This document shows, in pieces, positions 8,840 through 16,634 of a stretch of DNA of 64,000 nt (position 1 is its first letter; every line of letters begins with the position of its first letter). A model generated the notes under the pieces. The model was not told where the DNA came from and did not search any database. It worked only from the letters and a program-made list of their open reading frames with translations. The stretch lies in the NCBI GenBank assembly GCA_038199035.1, contig JBBPZM010000009.1, positions 57,247 through 121,246 of the forward strand, read 5' to 3'. The stretch is from DATAEY01 sp038199035. Lineage in GTDB: Bacteria > Actinomycetota > Thermoleophilia > Solirubrobacterales > Solirubrobacteraceae. Made by a program: the position numbers and the translations under genes.

Positions 8840-9154
8840 GTGGCTGCAAACGACCCGACCCGTTCCAGTGCCGGCGCCGGAGGTCGCCCCGGCGGCGCGG
8901 TCCAGCGTCTCACGACCGAGACGAAGGCTGCCCTCAAGACGACCGAGCTGTGGCTCTCGGTTGCCGTCATCGTGGCGATCCTGATCTGCGCGGCTGCCAT
9001 CCACGGCGGCGACAACGGGACCGACGAGTTCATCGCTCGCCAGGCCTGGCTCTACGTCGCCATCGTGACGGCGGCCTACGCCATCAGTCGCGGGCTGGCG
9101 AAGTCCGGCAGCCGGGATCCCTACTGGGACGACAAGGACGACGCCGGCCGCTGA
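8840..9154 (+). CDS. Small membrane protein with two helices
   Basis: A 104-residue protein of unknown function. A hydrophilic Gly/Ser/Arg-rich N-terminus (about 35 residues) precedes two membrane segments (LWLSVAVIVAILICAAAI and WLYVAIVTAAYAISRGLA), joined by a short acidic loop, and a C-terminal tail ending DPYWDDKDDAGR. The GTG start at 8840 is supported by GGAGG seven bases upstream. The 220 bases before it (8620-8839) contain no gene. A CATACT/TTGCCG-like pair near 8694-8719 could be a promoter but the spacing is poor. Confidence 0.65.
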   Translation: MAANDPTRSSAGAGGRPGGAVQRLTTETKAALKTTELWLSVAVIVAILICAAAIHGGDNGTDEFIARQAWLYVAIVTAAYAISRGLAKSGSRDPYWDDKDDAGR

Positions 9155-9236
9155 GGCCTCGCGTCGGTCTGGATCTCGCGGGCGGTCGAGCCGGGTGCAG
9201 GCTCCCGGCCGGCCGTCGCGCGCGCCCCGCCCGCGC

Positions 9237-9773
9237 TCAGCCGTCTCCGACCAGGCGCTCGAACCACCGCAGCGGCTCGTCGCTCTTGTCGCCGCTGGCG
9301 TTGTCGGCCCGGTAGAAGCGCAGGTAGAAGCCGATCGACGGGCCGAGCCGATCGATCAGCCGTTGGGCCCGGGCCTCGGCGGCCGGCCAGTCACCGCCCT
9401 GCGCGCCCTTGCGCCACGCGTTGTAGGCCTCGTCGTGGAGCTCGATGACGTCGAGCAGCTCGGGGTCGTCGAGGTGGTCCTCGGCGAAGCGCCGGGCGAT
9501 CTTCGCGTGGTGGTTGGCGCCGGTCCGCGGCCGGTCGTAGTCGACGCGGTGCTTGAAGGTGTCGTGCAGGAGCGCGACGAGCCGCAGGCGGCCCCGGTCG
9601 CGCTCGTCGACGGCCAGGCGGTCGACGTGCTCGAGGACCTCGACGACGTGGGCGGAGACCGAGCCCTCGGGATGGGCGCGACGAGGCTTGCCCCAGGCCG
9701 CGCCCTCGCGCCACTCGGGGTCGGCCACGATCCGCTCCTCGAGCGGCGTCTCCGGGCGGATGGCGTCGAGCAT
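9237..9773 (-). CDS. HD-domain protein
   Basis: A 178-residue protein with an HD-type phosphohydrolase-like core: a histidine in SAHVVEVLEHVDRL, then the doublet in LVALLHDTFKHR, and further metal-ligand candidates in HHAKIARRF and VIELHDEAYNAW. HD proteins hydrolyse phosphate esters of nucleotides; the substrate here is unknown. The C-terminal region (FYLRFYRADN) is aromatic-rich and conserved-looking. It is followed downstream on the opposite strand only by intergenic sequence, and lies 9 bases from the end of the zinc-ribbon membrane gene upstream of it, so the two are probably co-transcribed. Confidence 0.7.
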   Translation of the reverse strand: MLDAIRPETPLEERIVADPEWREGAAWGKPRRAHPEGSVSAHVVEVLEHVDRLAVDERDRGRLRLVALLHDTFKHRVDYDRPRTGANHHAKIARRFAEDHLDDPELLDVIELHDEAYNAWRKGAQGGDWPAAEARAQRLIDRLGPSIGFYLRFYRADNASGDKSDEPLRWFERLVGDG

Positions 9774-9782
9774 GGAGATGGG

Positions 9783-10085
9783 CTAGAGCCAGTCGCCGAG
9801 TGCGGCCACCAGGGCGGCGACGAGCGCGACGAGGGCCACGACCAGGAGCAGGTCGCTCCCGAGCACGAAGACGGCGATCACGGCGATCACGAGGCCGGGG
9901 ACGAGCATCAGGCCGATCCGCGCCATGTCCTCGACGTCGTCCCCGAAGCTTCCGCCGACCCACCGCCTCGTGGCCGGCACCGGCGGCGAGTCGGTCTTAA
10001 GCAGCCCGCAATGGGGGCACAGGCCGCGGACGGTGCGCGTCCGCCGACCACATTGCGGACAGAGCGCCTGCCTCAGCGGTGTCAT
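9783..10085 (-). CDS. Zinc-ribbon membrane protein
   Basis: A 100-residue protein with an N-terminal CxxC...CxxC zinc ribbon (LCPQCGRRTRTVRGLCPHCG) followed by two C-terminal membrane segments (MLVPGLVIAVIAVFVLG and LLLVVALVALVAALVAALG). The start ATG at 10085 is chosen because longer in-frame starts would run into the tRNA-Leu gene. Function unknown; it precedes the HD-domain gene on the same strand. Confidence 0.6.
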   Translation of the reverse strand: MTPLRQALCPQCGRRTRTVRGLCPHCGLLKTDSPPVPATRRWVGGSFGDDVEDMARIGLMLVPGLVIAVIAVFVLGSDLLLVVALVALVAALVAALGDWL

Positions 10086-10096
10086 CGGCCCACGAG

Positions 10097-10182
<86 letters not shown>

Positions 10183-10238
10183 CGGGGGCGGCCAGTATAG
10201 CCCCGGGCCCCCGTGCTCGGGCCGGCCGTTGACCGGCC

Positions 10239-10282
10239 TTGAGTACATCCGCGAGCCGCGCTAAGGTCCGAACACATGTTCG
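10239..10282 (+). promoter_or_regulatory. lexA promoter with SOS box
   Basis: A -35 TTGAGT (10239-10244) and a -10 TAAGGT (10262-10267) are separated by exactly 17 bases. The perfect palindrome CGAACACATGTTCG (10269-10282) matches the Gram-positive/actinobacterial LexA box GAAC-N4-GTTC and overlaps the expected transcription start, so LexA would repress its own gene. A good ribosome binding site AGGAGG (10308-10313) precedes the lexA ATG. Confidence 0.9.
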
Positions 10283-10320
10283 TTGTATCGCTTCGACACG
10301 GACTCTGAGGAGGCCCCGCC

Positions 10321-10944
10321 ATGGTCGAGCTCGATCTCACCAAGCGCCAGCAGGAGATCTTCGAATTCATCAAGCGCTACTCCGCCAAGTACGGCTATCC
10401 GCCCACCGTGCGCGATATCGGCAAGGCGGTCGGGCTGGCCTCCTCCTCGACGGTCCACGCGCATCTGGCCAACCTCGAGAAGATCGGCCTGCTCAGGCGC
10501 GATCCGTCCAAGCCGCGCGCGCTGGAGCTGCTCGACCGCGCGGTCGAGGGCGTGCGCGACATCGTCCGTCCCGGCGGCCTGCCGCTGATCGGCCAGGTGG
10601 CGGCCGGCCAGCCCGTCCTGGCCGAGGAGAACATCGAGGACTACATCGACGTCCCGGCGGCGGCCGGGGGCGACGCCGGCGAGTATCTGCTGCGGGTGCG
10701 CGGCGCGTCGATGAAGGACGCCGGGATCCTCGAGGGCGACTTCGTGGTCGTACGGCCCCAGGAGACCGCCCAGGACGGCGACATCGTCGTCGCCCTCGTG
10801 GGTGAGGAGGCCACCGTCAAGCGCTTCTTCCGGGAGGCCGACCACGTGCGCCTCCAGCCCGAGAACGCCGCCATGGAGCCGATCCGCTCCAAGGAGGTCC
10901 GCATCCTCGGTCGCGTGGTGGGAGTCCTGCGCCGAGTGCCATGA
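10321..10944 (+). CDS. lexA: LexA SOS repressor
   Basis: Repressor of the SOS DNA-damage response; RecA filaments trigger self-cleavage. The 207-residue protein has the N-terminal winged helix DNA-binding domain (LTKRQQEIFEFIKRYSAKYG, PPTVRDIGKAVGL) and C-terminal S24 peptidase domain. The scissile Ala95-Gly96 bond lies in GQVAAGQPV, the nucleophile is Ser130 (RGASMKDAGI) and the general base is Lys167 (EEATVKRFF), all intact. It is preceded by an SOS box and strong ribosome binding site. Its stop overlaps the start of the next small zinc-ribbon gene (ATGA), indicating translational coupling. A second matching SOS box sits before imuB at 25.3 kb. Confidence 0.98.
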   Translation: MVELDLTKRQQEIFEFIKRYSAKYGYPPTVRDIGKAVGLASSSTVHAHLANLEKIGLLRRDPSKPRALELLDRAVEGVRDIVRPGGLPLIGQVAAGQPVLAEENIEDYIDVPAAAGGDAGEYLLRVRGASMKDAGILEGDFVVVRPQETAQDGDIVVALVGEEATVKRFFREADHVRLQPENAAMEPIRSKEVRILGRVVGVLRRVP

Positions 10945-11180
10945 GTCCGATGCTGCTCGAGCCAACTCGATCCGGCGTCCGGCCGTCGCGCGAGCGCGAC
11001 GCTCCGCGCGACGACTCGCCTCACCTGGAGGGCCGGCTGACCCTCGACGAGCTCGTGTCCAGCGCCTGGGCCGGCCTGTCGGCGCGCGTGCCGGTCGCCT
11101 GCCCGCTGTGTGGCGGCCGCATGGCCCCCACCGCGCAGGGCGTCGGGCGCTGCCGTGCCTGCCACACCGCGCTGAGCTGA
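10941..11180 (+). CDS. Small zinc-ribbon protein co-translated with lexA
   Basis: A 79-residue protein starting in the ATGA overlap with lexA. The N-terminal half is polar and low-complexity; a short helix (LTLDELVSSAWAGL) is followed by a four-cysteine ribbon (PVACPLCGGRM, then GVGRCRACHTALS) that should bind zinc. Coupling to lexA suggests induction in the SOS response, but the function is unknown. The pattern is that of small C4 zinc-ribbon proteins often found downstream of actinobacterial regulators. Confidence 0.65.
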   Translation: MSPMLLEPTRSGVRPSRERDAPRDDSPHLEGRLTLDELVSSAWAGLSARVPVACPLCGGRMAPTAQGVGRCRACHTALS

Positions 11181-11252
11181 TCCGCCGCGCAAGGCGTGCG
11201 GCCAGCTTCAGCCATCGCCGGCGTGCCCTGCCCGCTTTAGCATCGCCATGCC

Positions 11253-11537
11253 GTGCGGTCGCGGGTCTCCATCGTCGCGCTTGCCGTCGGGCTGGGGGCG
11301 GCGGCGCTCGGGTGCGGCGGCAGGCGGATCGGCACCGACAGGCTGGAGCAGCGCATCAGGGACTCGGTGGAGAACGACGTCGGCCTGTCGGTCGCTTCGG
11401 TGAGGTGCCCCGACGAGGTCGCCCGCCGGCCGCGCGGCACCTTCACGTGCACGGTGACCACGACCGGCGGGGACTCCGAGCCCGTCGTCGTTACCCAGCG
11501 CAACGCCAGCTTCAGCTACCGCGTCGGGCCGGGCTGA
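11253..11537 (+). CDS. DUF4333-type lipoprotein
   Basis: A 94-residue exported lipoprotein. After a short basic start, a hydrophobic segment ends in the lipobox AALGC. The mature part contains the two cysteines in the DUF4333 spacing (SVRCPDEVARRPRGTFTCTV) and ends in a short beta-rich tail. Function of the family is unknown; such proteins are common on actinobacterial surfaces. The GTG start has no ribosome binding site but a -10-like TAGCAT (11238-11243) ends nine bases upstream, so it may be leaderless. Confidence 0.75.
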   Translation: MRSRVSIVALAVGLGAAALGCGGRRIGTDRLEQRIRDSVENDVGLSVASVRCPDEVARRPRGTFTCTVTTTGGDSEPVVVTQRNASFSYRVGPG

Positions 11538-11588
11538 GCCGAGAGCGGGCGCTTGGGGTCGCAACCTCGCGGCGCTACCCTTGCCGGT

Positions 11589-11912
11589 GCGGGCCAAGCA
11601 GTCGCGGAGGTGAGCCTCCGAGGAAAGTCCGGACATCGCAGGGCGAGGGTGGTCGGTAACGCCGACCCGGGGAAACCCGCGGGAAAGTGCCACAGAAATG
11701 ACACCGCCTACGTCCGCGGCCGCAGCTGAGCCGCGGGCCGGCAAGGGTGAAATGGTGCGGTAAGAGCGCACCGGCGCCGCGGTGACGCGGCGGCCAGGCA
11801 AACCCCACCCGATGCAAGGCCAAGCAGGACCGCTCGCAGGCTGCCCGCCGAGGTCCAGGTAGGCCGCTCAGATGGATGGCTGCTCTCGACAGAATCCGGC
11901 TTACAGGCCCGC
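11589..11912 (+). ncRNA. rnpB: RNase P RNA
   Basis: Catalytic RNA of ribonuclease P, which matures tRNA 5' ends. The conserved blocks are all present: GAGGAAAGTCCGGAC near the 5' end, ACAGAAATGACACCGCC, GAAATGGTGCGGTAAGAGCGC, AGGCAAACCCCACCCG, and the 3' block GACAGAATCCGGCTTACA. The ends pair as helix P1 (GCGGGCC 11589-11595 with GGCCCGC 11906-11912). About 324 bases, somewhat short for a type A RNA. An intrinsic terminator follows immediately. Confidence 0.95.
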
Positions 11913-11919
11913 TAAGGGA

Positions 11920-11946
11920 AGGCCCCGCTCCGGCGGGGCTTTCCTA
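11920..11946 (+). terminator. Intrinsic terminator of rnpB
   Basis: A 9-bp GC-rich stem (AGGCCCCGC with GCGGGGCTT) closed by the stable tetraloop TCCG is followed by a short pyrimidine run, directly after the RNase P RNA. Confidence 0.8.
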
Positions 11947-12116
11947 TGGGGCGAGGGCCAGCGCTAGCGACTCGTCAGCGAGTCTCGGTGCGCGCCGTCG
12001 AGCCCGACAATTGTCCCCAGTCGACCGCGATTTAGCTCCGAGCGGCGCAGCCTCGTGGGCGACGAGCGCCAGCAGCGCGAGCCGGTCGCGCACGGCCATA
12101 CGCTCTTCTACGGGCA

Positions 12117-12174
12117 AAAGTGTTCGGTTCATTTGATCTGATGGCCTCCGCACACGCTTAAAGTGTTCGGTACA
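12117..12174 (+). repeat. Pair of 15-base direct repeats upstream of fic
   Basis: AAAGTGTTCGGTTCA (12117-12131) and AAAGTGTTCGGTACA (12160-12174) differ at one base and are 43 bases apart, about four helical turns, which puts them on the same DNA face. They lie just before the Fic gene and could be regulator half-sites. The 254 bases between the rnpB terminator and the Fic start hold no gene I can support. Confidence 0.45.
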
Positions 12175-12200
12175 GTTCCGATATCCCTGAGCCGCACAAC

Positions 12201-13220
12201 CTGTCCGGACCCCGTCGCGGTCGACCCGCACGAGCCACGGTCTATGAGCGCCTCCGTCTTCAGATCGGCGAGCTGCGCGATCGCCTGGGGGGGCTGCCGC
12301 CGCCGGTAGAGGCAGAGGACATCTGGCGTGGGATCTGGCTCGAAGAGGCGCACCACTCGACCGCGATCGAGGGCAACACGCTCGTGCTCAAGCAGGTCGA
12401 GCAACTACTCGCCGAGGGCCGCGCGGTCGGCAACAAGGAGCTCGGGGAGTACATGGAGGTGCGCGGGTATGCCGATGCCGCCAACTGGGTCTACGGCCAA
12501 GCCATCGAGGCTGGCGAATGGTCGACCGGCAAACTGGTCTCGCTGACCGAGCTTCGGCACGTTCACCGCCTCGCGCTCACTCCCGTATGGGATGTCGCAC
12601 CGCACGCCGACGCCACGGACGCCGAGCGTCCCGGCTCCTTCCGCGAGCACGACATACAGCAGTTTCCGAGCGGCATGCGGCCACCGTCGTGGCCCGAGGT
12701 GCCCGCCCTCCTCGCAGACTGGATCTCTGACGCGCAGAAGCTGCATGGCGAGGGCCAGGCGGCCGAGCCCGAAGCACTCGCAAGAGTGCACGCCCGCTTC
12801 GAGCAGATCCACCCGTTCCTCGACGGGAACGGCCGTGCGGGCCGCCTCGTCCTCAACCTGCTCCTCGTGCGTCTCGGCTATCCCCCGGCGATCATCTACA
12901 AGGGAGACCGAGCGCGCTACCTGGCCGCCCTGGGATGCGCCGACCATGGCGACCACGGCCCGCTGGGAGAGTTCCTCGCCCGGGCGATCCTCGACAACCT
13001 CCACAAGTTCGTGGTACCCGCCATCGCCGGGCCGGCGCGCCTCGTGGCGCTCCCCGCTCTCGCCTCCAAGCAGCTCTCCGCCAACGCCCTCCGAGTAGCC
13101 GCCACGCGGGGGCGACTGAAAGCCTCCAAGGCGGCGGACGGCACCTGGCGCAGCACGCGCGCCTGGGTCGACGAGTACATCGCCAGCCGATATAACCGCG
13201 AGACAGAGCCGTTGGGCTGA
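12201..13220 (+). CDS. Fic-domain protein (class II), non-canonical start
   Basis: Fic enzymes usually transfer AMP from ATP to a hydroxyl group of a target protein. The active-site motif HPFLDGNGRAGR is intact, and an N-terminal inhibitory helix motif STAIEGN marks a class II, self-inhibited Fic. The C-terminus (SANALRVAATRGRLKASKAA, then RSTRAWVDEY) looks like a winged-helix DNA-binding extension. Homology-like sequence (ARATVYERLRLQIGELRDRL) extends well upstream of the first standard start (GTG 12384), which would delete the inhibitory helix. Back to the in-frame stop at 12159-12161 there is no ATG, GTG or TTG; CTG 12201 gives a sensible N-terminus (about 339 residues). So either CTG is used or the original start has mutated. 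No antitoxin gene is adjacent. Confidence 0.75.
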   Translation: MSGPRRGRPARATVYERLRLQIGELRDRLGGLPPPVEAEDIWRGIWLEEAHHSTAIEGNTLVLKQVEQLLAEGRAVGNKELGEYMEVRGYADAANWVYGQAIEAGEWSTGKLVSLTELRHVHRLALTPVWDVAPHADATDAERPGSFREHDIQQFPSGMRPPSWPEVPALLADWISDAQKLHGEGQAAEPEALARVHARFEQIHPFLDGNGRAGRLVLNLLLVRLGYPPAIIYKGDRARYLAALGCADHGDHGPLGEFLARAILDNLHKFVVPAIAGPARLVALPALASKQLSANALRVAATRGRLKASKAADGTWRSTRAWVDEYIASRYNRETEPLG

Positions 13221-13399
13221 CCACCTACGGGCCGTGGCACCGTTGTCGCCCAAGTGCCGATCGGCGCCCCAGGGCGCGACCCATCACGTCCACATACTGG
13301 GAAGGGCACCCTCCGATCGACGTGCCCGAGCAGCGCAGACGCTCGAAGGTGCTCGCAGCCGGCTCATCCAGAGCGATCCGGGTGCTCGAGCTCTTGGGT

Positions 13400-13420
13400 C
13401 CGGGCCCTTCCTTGGCCCGG
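13400..13420. terminator. GC hairpin between convergent genes
   Basis: CCGGGCC and GGCCCGG form a 7-bp stem with a seven-base loop in the 220-base gap between the convergent Fic and PucR genes. There is no clear T-run, so a bidirectional terminator role is tentative. No gene is seen in the gap. Confidence 0.4.
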
Positions 13421-13440
13421 CGCGTGGACAGGTCGGCGGC

Positions 13441-14670
13441 TCAGGGCGTGGAGGCCGGACCGGCGGTTCGGGTGGGATGCACTCTGAGGGCGAGCTGCAG
13501 CTCGAAGCGCGAGTCCGAGCGGTCGAGGGCGTCTCCAAGCAGCTCGCGCAGCTGAGAGACGCGATAGCGCACGGTCTGGGGATGCACGCCGAGCCGGGCG
13601 GCCACCTGCTGGTAATGGCCGGGCTGGTCCAGCCAGGCGGACATCGTCTCCGTCAACTTGGCTCGGACGGACGGGGAAAGGGCGCTCAGAGGCGAAAGGA
13701 GCTTGTCGGCCAGCTCGGCCGCGAGCTCGCTGTCGTTGTGGAGCACGAGCGCGGGAAGGTGGTCGTCAGCTACGACGATCGGCGCGGCAGGCAGTGCCCC
13801 TTCCCGTGCGAGCCCCAGGACCGCCACGGCGCGTCGGAAGCTGTGCGCCGCCTCGCGCCACGCGACCGTGGGCCCCATTCCGGCGGTCGTGCCCTCACCG
13901 ATGATCCGGCGTAGCTCCTCACGGCGCCCGGGCGCATCGGGGTCGGGCACCAGCACGCAGACGTGCTCGCCCACCCGGCCCACCAGCGCATCGGTGGGCC
14001 AGCGGCCGGTTGCGGGTGGTTGGGCCTCCGCCATGGCGAGGGCGGCAAGCGAGCGCGGAAGCGGCCACGGGATCTCCTGGGCGGCGGCCTGTACGCGGGA
14101 GCGAGGGGCGACCGGCTCGCTGACCAGCAGACGCACGAGCTGCTGTCGCCGCTCGTGGGCCGCCGCGGCCGCTGCGGCGTGCGCCTCGGCGTAGCCGGTC
14201 GCCGACCGCGCCGAGAGCTCGTCGAGGTACGCGAACATCGACTCGGCGAGCAGCGCGAGAGTCTCGACGTCCACGCCGGCGTCAGACATCGTCAGCGCGA
14301 TTCGTTGCCAAGCCACGCGCGCGCCAAGACGGTAGACAGCCAGCGTCTCCTCGAGCGTGCGTCCCGCCCGCATCTGGTAGCGGCCGAGCTGCACGTGGAG
14401 CCCGCGACCCGCGCTCGAGGCCCCCGACTCGATCTCGTCCAGGAACTCCCGCGACGATTCCTCGAGAGCCCATCGAATGTTTCGCAGGAATGCCTCGGTC
14501 CCGCCGGCGTCGGTGCCCGGGAGCGCTTCACGGATCGTGGCCGTGACCTCATCCACGAGCTGCGGGACGTGTGGGCGCAGCACGCGAGCGACCTCGGGCG
14601 GGAGCGAGCGCCAGGGGCGATCGGCGAGCACGACTGGAACTATAAGAACCTTCCAAGTCGCAGCACGCAA
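13441..14670 (-). CDS. PucR/CdaR-family transcriptional regulator
   Basis: A regulator of the PucR/CdaR type. The C-terminus carries the characteristic helix-turn-helix (YQQVAARLGVHPQTVRYRVSQLRELLGDAL, about residues 353-382). The N-terminal 160 residues are helical and resemble the RsbRD-like sensor region seen in these proteins (LVDEVTATIREALP, MRAGRTLEETLAVYRLGA). The middle is a GGDEF-like domain without catalytic motifs. The gene could start at 14670 or, more likely by N-terminal pattern, at GTG 14631 (ADRPWRSLPPEVARVL), giving 396 residues. It is divergent from the S15 peptidase gene with only 54 bases between, so it may regulate it; the ligand is unknown. Confidence 0.85.
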   Translation of the reverse strand: MRAATWKVLIVPVVLADRPWRSLPPEVARVLRPHVPQLVDEVTATIREALPGTDAGGTEAFLRNIRWALEESSREFLDEIESGASSAGRGLHVQLGRYQMRAGRTLEETLAVYRLGARVAWQRIALTMSDAGVDVETLALLAESMFAYLDELSARSATGYAEAHAAAAAAAHERRQQLVRLLVSEPVAPRSRVQAAAQEIPWPLPRSLAALAMAEAQPPATGRWPTDALVGRVGEHVCVLVPDPDAPGRREELRRIIGEGTTAGMGPTVAWREAAHSFRRAVAVLGLAREGALPAAPIVVADDHLPALVLHNDSELAAELADKLLSPLSALSPSVRAKLTETMSAWLDQPGHYQQVAARLGVHPQTVRYRVSQLRELLGDALDRSDSRFELQLALRVHPTRTAGPASTP

Positions 14671-14724
14671 AGCGGCGACAAACGACTAGAAGTAGTCAGT
14701 TGAGGCGGGTACGTTTCCCCGAGC

Positions 14725-16620
14725 ATGAGGGAGGGCACGAGTCGACGTCCCGCGAGGGCAGGGCTGCGGGTGATGATGGGGCTCAGCGCGTCGCTGACCA
14801 TGGTTGCCGCGGCGTCAGCCCCCGTCGCCAGAGCCGCCGTCAAGCCGTTCGGGCAGCTCCAGTGCGTGCCGCGCGACGGCGTGCGCGTCTGCGACGGGTC
14901 GGTCGCCAACCGAGTCAGGTCATTCGACGGCGTCCCGCTGGACGTGACCGTCACCCTTCCCGCCTCGGGCAGCCGCCGTCTGCCGCTGCTGGTCCTGCTG
15001 CACGGCTACGGCAACAGCAAGCGCTCCTCGGAGAGCGGCTTCCAGACGGCCGCGCCGGCCGCCCGCCGCGGGTACGCGGTGCTCGCCTACACGGCGCGCG
15101 GCTTCGGCGACTCCTGCGGCACCCCAGCCTCCCGCCAGGCTGACCCCGCCGGTTGCGCGCGCGGCTGGCTGCACCTGGCCGACGCTCGCTACGAGGGGCG
15201 CGACACCCAGTACCTGGCCGGGCTGCTGGCCGACCAGGGCCTGATCAACCCGCGGCGCGTCGGCGTCGTCGGCCTCTCCTACGGGGCGGGGCAGACGATG
15301 ATCCTGGCCACGCTGCGCGACAAGACGATGCTCGCCGACGGGAGGCTCGTCCCGTGGCTCAGCCCGCGCAAGCGCCTGCGCATGCGTGTCGCGGGCGCTG
15401 CGGCGATTGCTCCATGGAGCGACCTGGCCTCTGCCCTGCTTCCCAACGGGCGTGACCTCGATTACAAGGTCCCCGGCCGCGACGAGAGCATCACGCCGTT
15501 CGGGGTGGAGAAGCAGAGCTTCATCGCCGGCCTGTACCCGCTCGGGCTCGCGACCGGCTACTACGCGCCGCCCGGGGCCGACCCGCAGGACGACGTCACC
15601 GCGTGGGTGGCTCGTCTCAACGCCGGCGAGCCCTATGACGGCGATCCCACGATGCAATACATCGCCGACCAGGTCAGGCGCTTTCGCTCGGCCTACTACC
15701 TGCGCACCGGCCGGCCGCCGGCGCCCCTGTTCATCGCCAACGGCTGGACCGACGACCTGTTTCCCGCCGAGCAGGCAGTCCGCTACGCCAACAAGGTCCG
15801 CGCCCATGACCGCGACGCCGCGCTGGCGCTCATGCTGCTCGACTTCGGGCATCCACGCGGGAGCAACAAGGCGCGAGACGTCGCGCGCCTTCAACGCGGC
15901 GTCGACTCGTGGCTGGACCACTACGTGAAGGGGGACGGCCGTCCGGCCTTCCGCGGAGTGGAGGCGCTCACCCAGACCTGCCCCGCCACCGCGCGGTCTG
16001 GCGGCCCGTTCCGCGCGCGTACGTACTCCGGTCTGCACCGAGGCCAGCTCGGCATGACGTTTCGTCAGCCGCAGCTCGTGCTGTCATCGGGCGGCAACCA
16101 GACCACCGCCGCGGCGATCGATCCGGTCAAGGCGGGCGCCAACCCATGCGTGACTGTGCCGGCCGACGACGATCCGGGAACCGCCGTCTACAGGCTGCCG
16201 CCCGCCCGCCGGGGCGGATACACGCTGCTCGGCGCCCCCACGATCGTCGCCGACCTGCGGGTGACCGGCGAGAACGCCCAGCTCGCCGGCCGGTTGTGGG
16301 ACGTCTCACCCGACGGGCGCAAGCAGATCCTCGTCGCACGCACGCTGTACCGCCCCGCCGAGCGGGGGCGGCAGGTGCTCCAGCTGCACGCCAATGGGTG
16401 GCGCTTTGCGCGGGGGCACGTGGCCAAGCTGGAGCTGCTCGGTCAGGACGCCCCATTCGGCCGGCCCTCGAACGGGACGTTCGAGGTGAGCATCTCCCGC
16501 CTCCAGCTTCGCCTGCCGATACGGGAGCGCTTGCATCGGGCGTTCGAGCGTCCGGTCACGCGGGCCGGGCGCCCGGGCCGTGGGCCGCGCGACCCTCGGC
16601 CGCGCCGCCAACGGCGTTGA
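14725..16620 (+). CDS. Secreted S15/X-Pro dipeptidyl-peptidase-like hydrolase
   Basis: An exported alpha/beta-hydrolase of 631 residues. A twin-Arg-containing N-terminus and hydrophobic segment end at ARA about residue 37. The S15 catalytic triad is visible: nucleophile Ser185 in GLSYGAGQ, acid Asp343/344 in NGWTDDLFP, and His376 in DFGHPRG. The oxyanion-side motif LLHGYGNSK lies at 92-99. A C-terminal jelly-roll domain from about residue 420 matches the X-Pro dipeptidyl-peptidase C-terminal domain. Substrate is probably a peptide or an acyl ester. A subtilase gene follows after 14 bases, so the two form a secreted hydrolase operon. A -10-like TACGTT ends nine bases before the ATG and no ribosome binding site is seen. 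Confidence 0.85.
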   Translation: MREGTSRRPARAGLRVMMGLSASLTMVAAASAPVARAAVKPFGQLQCVPRDGVRVCDGSVANRVRSFDGVPLDVTVTLPASGSRRLPLLVLLHGYGNSKRSSESGFQTAAPAARRGYAVLAYTARGFGDSCGTPASRQADPAGCARGWLHLADARYEGRDTQYLAGLLADQGLINPRRVGVVGLSYGAGQTMILATLRDKTMLADGRLVPWLSPRKRLRMRVAGAAAIAPWSDLASALLPNGRDLDYKVPGRDESITPFGVEKQSFIAGLYPLGLATGYYAPPGADPQDDVTAWVARLNAGEPYDGDPTMQYIADQVRRFRSAYYLRTGRPPAPLFIANGWTDDLFPAEQAVRYANKVRAHDRDAALALMLLDFGHPRGSNKARDVARLQRGVDSWLDHYVKGDGRPAFRGVEALTQTCPATARSGGPFRARTYSGLHRGQLGMTFRQPQLVLSSGGNQTTAAAIDPVKAGANPCVTVPADDDPGTAVYRLPPARRGGYTLLGAPTIVADLRVTGENAQLAGRLWDVSPDGRKQILVARTLYRPAERGRQVLQLHANGWRFARGHVAKLELLGQDAPFGRPSNGTFEVSISRLQLRLPIRERLHRAFERPVTRAGRPGRGPRDPRPRRQRR

Positions 16621-16634
16621 GGCGCCGATCGCAG

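Noticed and set aside
11944..12231. A small minus-strand gene between rnpB and fic
   Set aside because: No domain, no ribosome binding site, and composition like non-coding GC-rich sequence; it also overlaps the direct repeats and the fic 5' end.
15909..16634. Extension of the subtilase frame upstream of 16635
   Set aside because: The open frame overlaps the end of the S15 gene and has Arg/Pro-rich composition; the signal peptide starts at ATG 16635.
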